From: Blautia sp. OF03-15BH
GTDB lineage: Bacteria; Bacillota; Clostridia; Lachnospirales; Lachnospiraceae
Direction of reading: 5' to 3'
Assembly (NCBI RefSeq): GCF_003463065.1
Contig: NZ_QSCM01000006.1
Span: forward strand, 180,633 to 244,632
Length of the DNA: 64,000 bases
In this document: positions 57,160 through 64,000 of the stretch, piece by piece
Position numbering within the stretch: position 1 is the first letter of the stretch
Layout: each line of letters opens with the position of its first letter
Program-made: the position numbers and the translations under genes
The notes under the pieces: model-generated
The model's database searches: none
Seen by the model: the letters and a program-made list of their open reading frames with translations, nothing else
What the model was told of the DNA's origin: nothing

Positions 57160-58689
57160 ATGAGAAAAGGATTGAAAAAGATTCTGCCGGGAGCAGGAGC
57201 CGCCCTGTTGATCCTGACAGGCGGACTTCTTGCAGGAGCGGCAGAAAAAGAGCAGGAATACATCTTTCCGGATACGGATAAGGAACTTCTGACAGAAGAA
57301 GATGTGAAGGATCTTCCAGCCCAGCTTCTTGCCTATGGGCGGTATGAGATCCTGGCAAAGCATGGAGAACTCTTTGAGTCAGAGGAACTGAAGGATTATT
57401 TCGGAACGCAGAAATGGTATTTCGGTTTCCTGGCGGATGAAAAGGAAGTGGAAGGTCTCTTAAATGACTATGAGAAAGAGAATCTGGATTTTCTGAAAAA
57501 GCAGGAGAAAGCGGAAGGCGAGTATGAGCTGGATCAGAAAGATTTTGACTATGAGCTTGTAGAAAAATGGCTGGCCGGCACTTATGTGCCCGGCGAAGAA
57601 GAGACCGGGACCGGCGGGCAGGAAGCCGGGACGGAGAAGAAGGAAGAGGAGTCTTCCGGTAAAAAGAAGGCCGGTGCCAAGAAAAACTCCGGCAAAGAGA
57701 CAGAGAAAGCCGAAACAGAAGCGCCTGCGGCAGAGGTGAAAGAGACGAAGGTGGCGGAAACAGAAGCGGCAGCAGCGGAAGTGGCGGAGACGAAGGCAGC
57801 GGAAACGGAAGCGGCAGCAGCGGAAGTGAAAGAGCCGAAGGCAGCCGAGACGGAAGCGCCTGCAGCGGAAGTGGCAGAGCCGAAGGCAGCCGAGACAGAA
57901 GCGCCTGCAGCGGAAGTGGCAGAAACGAAGGCAGCCGAGACGGAAGCGCCTGCAGCGGAAGTGGCAGAAACGAAGGTAGCCGAGACAGAAGCGGCAGCCG
58001 GCGCAGAGAAGGGCAGCAAATTTGAGGATCTTTCAGGTGTGGATCTTTTTGACTTGAGCTCGGAGATTCAGGAAACAGAAACCAAAGAAAAGGAAACTGA
58101 GGCGGCAGAAGATACACGCAGCGAGTATATTTTCGCAGATGCGGATACCCGGTATCTGACCCAGGAAGAAGTGGATAAACTCTCTCTCCAGGCAGTCTGC
58201 TATGCCAAGAATGAGATCTATGCCCGCCACGGCCGGAAATTCCTTTCTACAGAGCTTCAGGAATATTTCAATGATAAGAGCTGGTATCAGGGAACGGTGG
58301 AAGCGGAGAAGTTTTCGCCAAGCGTCTTTAACAAGTATGAAAGTGACAATATCCAGATTCTTGTGAAGGCAGAAGAAAAGCTTCGTTCCGGCGGTTATCT
58401 TCTGGATCAGCCGGGATATGATATCCATAAGGTGGACACAGCCTGCAAACACAGTGTGGTCAAGAAGGAAAAGACGGACGAGTCTTCCGGTCATACTTTT
58501 ATAGTCATTGATTCCGATAATATCATGCACGACGATGCTCGCATAGTGGACGGAAAGGTTGTGGATGCCAAAGGGCAGGAAATCCCTGGCTGTTCTATAC
58601 GGGAAGACGGAAAAGTGGTTGATTTCTTCGGAAATATCATTGATCCCAGAGAAGATCAGCTAGTAGAAGAAGAAAGTTTTTCCAAATAA
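57160..58689 (+). CDS. Exported YARHG-domain protein with Ala/Glu/Thr-rich repeat linker
   Basis: The 509-residue exported protein has a signal or anchor helix (about 9-28). A first, degenerate YARHG-type domain covers about 45-125 (YGRYEILAKHGELFESEEL). A linker of six 15-residue repeats (about 185-275) follows, then a canonical YARHG domain (about 325-405, CYAKNEIYARHGRKFLSTEL, DKSWYQGTV). The start at 57160 gives a clean signal; a GTG 12 bases earlier is also in frame. YARHG domains are extracellular modules of unknown function. The gene lies just outside the right 39-bp repeat. Confidence 0.85.
   Translation: MRKGLKKILPGAGAALLILTGGLLAGAAEKEQEYIFPDTDKELLTEEDVKDLPAQLLAYGRYEILAKHGELFESEELKDYFGTQKWYFGFLADEKEVEGLLNDYEKENLDFLKKQEKAEGEYELDQKDFDYELVEKWLAGTYVPGEEETGTGGQEAGTEKKEEESSGKKKAGAKKNSGKETEKAETEAPAAEVKETKVAETEAAAAEVAETKAAETEAAAAEVKEPKAAETEAPAAEVAEPKAAETEAPAAEVAETKAAETEAPAAEVAETKVAETEAAAGAEKGSKFEDLSGVDLFDLSSEIQETETKEKETEAAEDTRSEYIFADADTRYLTQEEVDKLSLQAVCYAKNEIYARHGRKFLSTELQEYFNDKSWYQGTVEAEKFSPSVFNKYESDNIQILVKAEEKLRSGGYLLDQPGYDIHKVDTACKHSVVKKEKTDESSGHTFIVIDSDNIMHDDARIVDGKVVDAKGQEIPGCSIREDGKVVDFFGNIIDPREDQLVEEESFSK
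57712..57999 (+). repeat. Six 45-bp tandem repeats in the YARHG gene
   Basis: Units start at 57712, 57757, 57802, 57847, 57892 and 57937, with a partial seventh at 57982. Each encodes a variant of ETEAPAAEVAETKAA. Near-identical codons in the last units point to recent slippage or unequal exchange. Confidence 0.92.
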
Positions 58690-58771
58690 AAACGATAATG
58701 TTGGAGGCAAAAGGTCTTTTGTTCCCAACGGATGCCTGCGGATTGCTCCGCTGCGAAGCAGTTTCTGCAAT

Positions 58772-58894
58772 TTAACCGAATCAAGCAAGTCCCCTGCTTC
58801 GATTGCGCAAAGCAATAAGCAGTGGGTTGGGACTTGCTTGTATCAGGAGTGTTGCAAACCACTCCTGATAAGCTGCAAAGCAGCATTCGGTTAA
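58772..58894. repeat. Four-armed palindromic element (perfect four-way junction)
   Basis: Closing stem TTAACCGAAT/ATTCGGTTAA (58772-58781, 58885-58894) encloses three arms with almost no unpaired bases between them. Arm A has CAAGCAAGTCCC/GGGACTTGCTTG (58782-58793, 58829-58840) with CTGCTT/AAGCAG and ATTGC/GCAAT inside. Arm B is TATCAGGAGTG/CACTCCTGATA (58841-58851, 58860-58870). Arm C is GCTGC-AAA-GCAGC (58872-58884). There is no T-run or coding signal. It could be a structured RNA in the 3' region of the YARHG message or a palindromic mobile repeat. Confidence 0.8.
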
Positions 58895-58947
58895 GAGCAA
58901 GTAGCGAAGCGAATTGCGAATATCCGCTTGACTAAACGATATCAGAT

Positions 58948-58995
58948 AAAAAGCCATGCCTCCGAAAGGTTGTCTTTCGGAGGCATGGCTTTTTT
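58948..58995. terminator. Terminator downstream of the YARHG gene
   Basis: AAAAAGCCATGCCTCCGAAAG pairs with CTTTCGGAGGCATGGCTTTTT over about 20 bp, with T-runs usable on both strands. The four-armed element would therefore be inside the YARHG transcript. Confidence 0.9.
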
Positions 58996-59024
58996 GTAAA
59001 TAATGGCGTGGAATCGTCGGAGGA

Positions 59025-59236
59025 GTTTGCCTTAAAAAGCCAAAACCGCAAAACAGGTCAATGAAATGCCCCAGGAAGTTTGCCTTAAAAAGCCAAAACC
59101 GCAAAACAGGTCAATGAAACACCCCAGGAAGTTTGCCTTAAAAAGCCAAAACCGCAAAACAGGTCAATGAAATGCCCAAGGAAGTTTGCCTTAAAAAGCC
59201 AAAATCGCAAAAACGGTCAATGAGACGCCTCGCCAG
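59025..59236. repeat. Four tandem copies of a 53-bp noncoding unit
   Basis: Units begin at 59025, 59078, 59131 and 59184, each with GTTTGCCTTAAAAAGCCAAA followed by CGCAAAACAGGTCAATGAAA and a short C-rich end. The first three differ by few bases; the fourth has drifted. There are no spacers, so this is not a CRISPR array. From 59237 to 59410 nothing recognisable was seen apart from scattered GC-rich short inverted repeats. Confidence 0.92.
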
Positions 59237-59413
59237 TTGCTTCCGTCGGGACTTTCAGTTCCGGCAGACCAAGAATTTCTGCTCCGCCTCCACATGAAAT
59301 CCGGAGGAATACAGCGGGCGGGGCTGGGATTGAAGGCAGGAGCGGAACTTGTCCGGGCTGACGAAGGCCTGGTCTTGAGGAGGCGGGGGCTGGAAAAATG
59401 GATGGTTAGATGA

Positions 59414-59575
59414 CTATAGCAATTCTGCAAAATACTGCATCCAATCCGATTCATCAGAGTGTGAAATACTGTGTCAGAAATCTTTGCCGTGCGTCAGCAC
59501 GCCTGCAGATTTCATCCTTGTCTTTCGCACCCTGCTAAATCGCCTTGACTGCATTATTTTATTGAATTGCTATAG
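59414..59575. mobile_element. MITE-like element with terminal inverted repeats
   Basis: CTATAGCAATTC (59414-59425) and GAATTGCTATAG (59564-59575) are perfect 12-bp terminal inverted repeats, and similarity continues inward for about 31 bases. A central palindrome (AAATCT ... CGTGC-GTCA-GCACG ... AGATTT) marks the middle. At 162 bp with no coding capacity it fits a miniature inverted-repeat element or similar palindromic repeat. No clear target-site duplication was seen. Confidence 0.6.
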
Positions 59576-59787
59576 GCAGAAATCTGAGATAAGAAGCGCA
59601 AAAAAGAAAGAAAAAATGTCTCATGATACCGTTATGAGACCAGAAAAGATTATAGTAGTGCTATAGCATTGACAGCCCTGTCGGTAAGTGTGCGAAAAAA
59701 CAGTTCTAAAAGGAGAAAGAACACATATATTTCTGATGGTACACGAAAAAAGAAAAGCCGGCAGCAGAGCAAGAAAGGGGAAGAGAA

Positions 59788-59883
59788 ATGGAAAAAATAT
59801 TAAAAACACAAAACGAAAGGCATAGAAAACGCAAGCAGCTATCCGAAAACGGAAAAGAAAGAGAAAGGAGAGATGAAGTATGA
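59788..59883 (+). CDS. Putative 31-residue basic leader ORF
   Basis: AAAGGGG (59774-59780) sits seven bases before this ATG. The peptide is strongly charged (MEKILKTQNERHRKRKQLSE, then Lys/Glu/Arg-rich), and its stop overlaps the adhesin start as ATGA, which suggests translational coupling. No homolog is recalled. It may be a regulatory leader or chance, since the stretch is A/G-rich. Confidence 0.4.
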   Translation: MEKILKTQNERHRKRKQLSENGKERERRDEV

Positions 59884-62800
59884 AGACAAAAAGAAGATCC
59901 AGATGGTCACGTATCCTTGCGATCGTTCTGGCAATGACGATGGTTCTATGTGACCAGTCTGTCCTATATGCGTCTGATTCCATGGCAGATCCCGTGGCAG
60001 AAGAAGTAGTGGCAGAACCCGTGGTAGAGGAACCCGTTCAGGAGGCAGTGGAAGAACCGACGCCACAGGCAGAAGAAGCCCCGGCAGCGGAAGTCGCTGA
60101 ACCGCAACCGGCAGCAGAAACCCCTGCAACGGAAGCGCCGAAAGCAGAGACTCCTGCAACAGAGGCACCCGTAACGGAAGCACCGAAAGCAGAGGCACCT
60201 GCAACAGAGGCGCCTGCAACGGAAGCACCGAAGGCAGAGACCCCGGCAACAGAGGCACCTGCAACGGAAGCGCCGAAGGCAGAAGCTCCGGCAGCAGAAG
60301 CACCTGCAACGGAAGCACCGAAGGCAGAAGCACCTGCAACGGAAGCGCCGAAGGCAGAGACCCCGGCAACAGAGGCACCTGCAACGGAAGCGCCGAAGGC
60401 AGAGACCCCGGCAACAGAAGCCCCTGCAACAGAAGCTCCCCAGCGGAAAAATCTGGTAACTTTCCAGGTTGGAGAAGGCGCAGCTGTATGGGTAAAAGAT
60501 GCAGCAGAAGCGTCCACCACGGGAACCGCAGTAGATGGAAAAATCCTCTTTACAGTCCGTCTTAACGAAGGCTACACACTGGAGAGTGTTCTTGTAGATG
60601 GAACGACTCCGGCAAGACAGACAGAAACCGGTGAATACATCATCGAAGGGATCCAGACAGACAACACCATTGTTACTGTGAAGACAAAAGCACCGGAGAC
60701 AGAGGCACCGACAGAGCCTGCACCTGCACCGGCAGAAGAGCCGGCAGAACCGGCAGAGGAACCGGCAGAACCGGCAGAGGAACCGGCACCTTCTGAAAAA
60801 ACATATACCATAGTGATCAATCATATGCTGACAACCAGCATCGGAAGATTCTCTACTGTCAGTGATCCGATTCAGATTACCGAACAGGATCTGACAGATG
60901 GCGTTTTCGATATTTCCGGATATGCGTTATCCAGAGACGGACTGGTTGTATCAAAGGCATACAACCTTACCAAAGCAGCACTGGAACAGTTTGGAGGAGA
61001 AACAGTTACTGCAACCATTAAATATAAGGTAGCAGATGGCTGGATCGTTATCCCGAATGACGAAGCTTCTCAGGAAAGCAGCTTCAGAGGTGTTTACGTT
61101 GGTTCTCTTGATGATATTACCATCGTACCGGCTGGCCAGCTTCCGATCACCTTCCAGTTCTTATATGAAAACGGAACCATTGCCAGACATTCCGAGACGC
61201 GTATGTTTACTCAGCAGGATGGCGGCAATTATGAAGTAAGCTATACCATAGAAGACATCCCGGCAGGCTATGGATTTGAGATTGACAATGAGAGATTTAC
61301 CGTAGACGGAAATGTACTTCGTGCTTCTTATGGAAAAGACGAGAAAGAAGATTTTGTTACGATCACCTTCAAGGCAAATACCGTTGCTTATCAGGTGACA
61401 GAGCGTGTTCCGAATAAAGGATACGAAGAAGCAGATCTGTCCAATCCGGCTTCCTATACAGATACACCGCTGACCGCTTCCTTTACCGGAAAAGTGGGCG
61501 ATACTACAGCAGTAAATGCGGCAGAAAAGAACGGATTTACCGCAAAACCGGTAGAACAGCAGGAAATTGCAGCAGACGGAAGCACAAAGGTCATCGTGGA
61601 ATATATCAGAAACACATATTCTGTTAAATATGATACGGACGGTGGCTCTTATAAAACGGCGAAAGAAGGACTGTACGAAAGTGAGATTACCATCGCAGAT
61701 GGTCAGAACCCGACCAAAGCCGGTTATACATTTGCAGGCTGGTATATGGGAAAAGCGGCCAATGCAGAAAAAGCACCAGACAGCATTGCTTCTCTGGAGC
61801 AGGATCTTACAGTTTACGCACACTGGAACGCAGATACCGTAAATTATACGGTTGTTTACCAGAAACAGAATCTTTCCGATGGATATGATTTTGTGAAATC
61901 TGTTACCAGAAGTGAAAAAACCGGTGCAAAGGTATCCGGAAGCGATGACGTCGGAAGCTTTACTGACAGTGAGTACTATCATTTTGCTAGTGCAGATCAG
62001 AATGTAGAAGTAAAAGCAGATAACTCTACGGTCGTGTATGTAAAGTATGATCTGAATACCTATACGATAAAGTTTAATTTGACGGACCCGAATCAAAGTT
62101 GGTGGGGTAGCGACTCGAATGTGGAAATGCGTATTGGTGGAAACACCTATCGTGCGGGTGGTACACCATACTCCTTTACAGCACGTCTGGGAGAAGATAT
62201 CTCTGCAAAATGGCCGACAAAGACCAATATTTCTCCGAAAGATAATTCTTTCTATGGATGGGACTCGTCGCATAGTAGCATTCAATTTGTTTCAAAACGA
62301 TTCAATTTAACAAAAGGAATGCTTGCTAGTTCTGCAAATAAATCTACGACGACTTATACATCACTCTGGAGAACTGGAACACCGGTAGAACTTCATTATA
62401 AGTTACAGAATGCAGACGATGATGAATATACCGATGATGAAAAATATAGACAGTCAGCGACTTCCTATAGGAATGCAACTTTTAATGCCAAAGAAATCGA
62501 CGGCTATACTTACACTTATACTGAAACAAAAAATATACCGACAGACGGGAACACAGTAAAACATTACTTTTTCCACTATACACGCAATACCTACACAATT
62601 TCCTATTATTATAAGGATCTGGAACTGAAATCTAAAAATAAAATCCGTTTCGGTAAAAACATCAATACGGAAACCTATAATGCTCCGGCAGACAAAACAA
62701 AATGTGGCGTCGATTCCGAGTATGTATTTGCCGGCTGGTATGACAATCCGGATGGTTATGGAGAGCCATATTCCTTTACAACAATGCCTTCTCACAATCT

Positions 62801-64000
62801 GGCGCTCTATGCAAAGTGGGTTGCTCCGGACAAGACAGTCACCCTGGTTTACAATAATGGAGAAGCCAATGGTGAGATCGTGACACAGAAGGGCAATACC
62901 ATCACGGTGCCGGATCCGGAGAAAACTGGTTATGATTTTGCCGGATGGTATACAGACGAAGGTCTCACCAGCAAATTTGATGTAAATGCACCTGTAACAA
63001 AAGATATTACGATCTATGCAAAATGGAAGGCAAGAAGATTTGCCGACTATACTGTAAAATATGAAACAGCTGACGGAAAAGAAGTGGCTGCTTCCAAGAC
63101 AAAACGAGGACAGATCGGAAGTACCGTTACAGAAAAAGCAATGGCTCCGACAGACGCAGCTTATCAGGGCTATGCAGTAGATGCACCGACGAAATCTCTT
63201 AAGATCACCGGTGATCCGGAAAAAGACGTCATTAAATTTATATATGCTTCTCCGGCAGAACTGGAGTATAAAGTACAATATGTTTATGGCGAAACTGTAT
63301 TGAAAGACACGGAGTTTAAGAGAGCTTCTGCAGCTGAATTCAGAGAATATCCGGATCAGGAAATCGTAAAAGAACTGAACGCACAGGGATATCGCCTGAA
63401 AAATCAGTATCAGCAGGTAAAACTGGTAGCAGATAACAGCAAGAATATCGTAACTTTTGAACTGGAACCTTCCTCTTATCAGATCAAATATGTTCTGAAT
63501 GGTGGAACCAATGACAGCAGCAATCCGAACTCTTATACAATTAAGGATTTACCGCTCACGATCAAGAAGCCTGAAAGAGAAGGTTATATTTTCGCAGGAT
63601 GGGAATACAGTGGTACACTGAAAGAAGGTACACATGATCCGAGAGCCGTTGTTTTGGAAAAAGGTACGGTTGGAAATTTGACATTTACAGCGAAATGGCT
63701 GAAAGTAACCAGTTATGAAGGCCCCTATGACGGAAATGCACACAGCATCAGTACCGAGGGAGTAGGCGGAACGATTCTTTATTCCGTTGACCAGAGTAAC
63801 TGGACAACCGAAAATCCCTCTTATGTAGATGTATCGTCCAATGCGGATCAGAAATACCCGGTATATGTAAAACTTTTAGTGGAAGCGCAGAACTGGGAAT
63901 CCGAAGTGATCCCTGCATATGTGAAGATCACTCCGAGACCGGTAACCTTTACCGGCGAAAGCGGAGAAAGAACCTACACAGGAACCGCCCAGACCCTGAC
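59880..64000 (+). CDS. Giant InlB-repeat cell-surface protein, 3' end beyond the window
   Basis: The frame stays open from the ATG at 59880 (GAAAGGAG upstream) to the window end, over 1370 residues. A signal peptide (ILAIVLAMTMVLCDQSVLYA) is followed by Pro/Ala/Glu/Thr repeats (about residues 45-185) and a beta-rich region. Next come several Listeria-Bacteroides InlB-type repeats (SVKYDTDGGSYKT with AGYTFAGWY; VTLVYNNGEA with TGYDFAGWYTDEGL; IKYVLNGGTND with EGYIFAGWEYSG). MBG-like modules start near the end (YEGPYDGNAHSIS, TYTGTAQTL). Such proteins are adhesins, usually wall-anchored by a C-terminal sortase motif, which is not visible here. Confidence 0.88.
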   Translation, partial: MKTKRRSRWSRILAIVLAMTMVLCDQSVLYASDSMADPVAEEVVAEPVVEEPVQEAVEEPTPQAEEAPAAEVAEPQPAAETPATEAPKAETPATEAPVTEAPKAEAPATEAPATEAPKAETPATEAPATEAPKAEAPAAEAPATEAPKAEAPATEAPKAETPATEAPATEAPKAETPATEAPATEAPQRKNLVTFQVGEGAAVWVKDAAEASTTGTAVDGKILFTVRLNEGYTLESVLVDGTTPARQTETGEYIIEGIQTDNTIVTVKTKAPETEAPTEPAPAPAEEPAEPAEEPAEPAEEPAPSEKTYTIVINHMLTTSIGRFSTVSDPIQITEQDLTDGVFDISGYALSRDGLVVSKAYNLTKAALEQFGGETVTATIKYKVADGWIVIPNDEASQESSFRGVYVGSLDDITIVPAGQLPITFQFLYENGTIARHSETRMFTQQDGGNYEVSYTIEDIPAGYGFEIDNERFTVDGNVLRASYGKDEKEDFVTITFKANTVAYQVTERVPNKGYEEADLSNPASYTDTPLTASFTGKVGDTTAVNAAEKNGFTAKPVEQQEIAADGSTKVIVEYIRNTYSVKYDTDGGSYKTAKEGLYESEITIADGQNPTKAGYTFAGWYMGKAANAEKAPDSIASLEQDLTVYAHWNADTVNYTVVYQKQNLSDGYDFVKSVTRSEKTGAKVSGSDDVGSFTDSEYYHFASADQNVEVKADNSTVVYVKYDLNTYTIKFNLTDPNQSWWGSDSNVEMRIGGNTYRAGGTPYSFTARLGEDISAKWPTKTNISPKDNSFYGWDSSHSSIQFVSKRFNLTKGMLASSANKSTTTYTSLWRTGTPVELHYKLQNADDDEYTDDEKYRQSATSYRNATFNAKEIDGYTYTYTETKNIPTDGNTVKHYFFHYTRNTYTISYYYKDLELKSKNKIRFGKNINTETYNAPADKTKCGVDSEYVFAGWYDNPDGYGEPYSFTTMPSHNLALYAKWVAPDKTVTLVYNNGEANGEIVTQKGNTITVPDPEKTGYDFAGWYTDEGLTSKFDVNAPVTKDITIYAKWKARRFADYTVKYETADGKEVAASKTKRGQIGSTVTEKAMAPTDAAYQGYAVDAPTKSLKITGDPEKDVIKFIYASPAELEYKVQYVYGETVLKDTEFKRASAAEFREYPDQEIVKELNAQGYRLKNQYQQVKLVADNSKNIVTFELEPSSYQIKYVLNGGTNDSSNPNSYTIKDLPLTIKKPEREGYIFAGWEYSGTLKEGTHDPRAVVLEKGTVGNLTFTAKWLKVTSYEGPYDGNAHSISTEGVGGTILYSVDQSNWTTENPSYVDVSSNADQKYPVYVKLLVEAQNWESEVIPAYVKITPRPVTFTGESGERTYTGTAQTL
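60109..60441 (+). repeat. Pro/Ala/Glu/Thr-rich tandem repeat in the adhesin
   Basis: Units of 5 and 10 residues built from ATEAP and KAETP recur about 22 times with nearly identical codons. Similar low-complexity linkers occur in the binding protein at 8617 and in the YARHG protein at 57160. Confidence 0.88.

Noticed and set aside
59025..59236. CRISPR array
   Set aside because: The 53-bp units are contiguous with no unique spacers and there are no cas genes.
58781..59454. Minus-strand open frames across the repeat-rich gap
   Set aside because: They run through palindromes and tandem repeats, lack ribosome sites and resemble no known protein.

Overview
The window looks like the chromosome of a Gram-positive, low-to-mid GC gut anaerobe, most likely a Lachnospiraceae member (Blautia/Roseburia/Dorea-type). 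The basis is family content: YesM/YesN-type two-component genes, a T-box before metG, DUF4250, DUF951, YesL, class B sortase, InlB-repeat and YARHG surface proteins, strong AGGAGG ribosome sites and TTGACA/TATAAT promoters. No rRNA, tRNA, CRISPR array, integrase or transposase gene was seen. Species cannot be fixed from sequence alone.

Layout. 1-43: start of an RluA-type pseudouridine synthase (minus strand). 158-4743: two-component system (AraC-type regulator, YesM-type kinase) with a membrane-anchored sugar-binding protein as third gene. 4842-12523: sugar ABC transporter with two permeases, a double ATPase, a FucU/RbsD-type mutarotase and two almost identical binding proteins. One of these is a lipoprotein with a very long Thr-Glu-Lys linker; the other has a plain signal peptide. 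12593-17412: a small unknown protein, a par/Fst-like type I toxin-antitoxin locus, a methyltransferase and a large anchored protein. 17620-22472: a DnaA-box cluster, DUF4250-clpB operon, M42 aminopeptidase and a T-box leader. 22584-32210: metG, an LRR/CAP/Big2 surface protein, tatD, ksgA, a ROK regulator, a YesL-like protein and asnS. 32231-36216: a leader ORF in a long hairpin, an OmpR-type two-component pair, sortase B, Sir2 and DUF951.

36315-48466: a GntR/LacI-type regulator followed by a complete oligopeptide ABC transporter (permeases, ATPases, binding protein), a predicted glycoside hydrolase and two peptidase T paralogs. This block reads as more AT-rich than its neighbours and together suggests uptake and breakdown of peptides or glycopeptides. 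48505-57051: a module bracketed by two identical 39-bp direct repeats, holding a MalT-like STAND/LuxR regulator, a BTAD regulator with a degenerate GGDEF-like tail, and a 1480-residue zinc-ribbon/C-type-lectin/NPCBM surface protein. 57160-64000: a YARHG surface protein, about 1.2 kb of structured and repetitive noncoding DNA (a four-armed palindrome, a 53-bp tandem repeat, a MITE-like element), then a giant InlB-repeat adhesin that runs off the window.

The best candidates for undescribed biology are the repeat-bracketed STAND/BTAD-GGDEF/lectin module, the four-way-junction element at 58772-58894, the linker-expanded versus linkerless binding-protein pair, and the leader ORF folded into a hairpin ahead of the sortase two-component cluster. 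Domain calls come from reading motifs by eye, and no database search was run.
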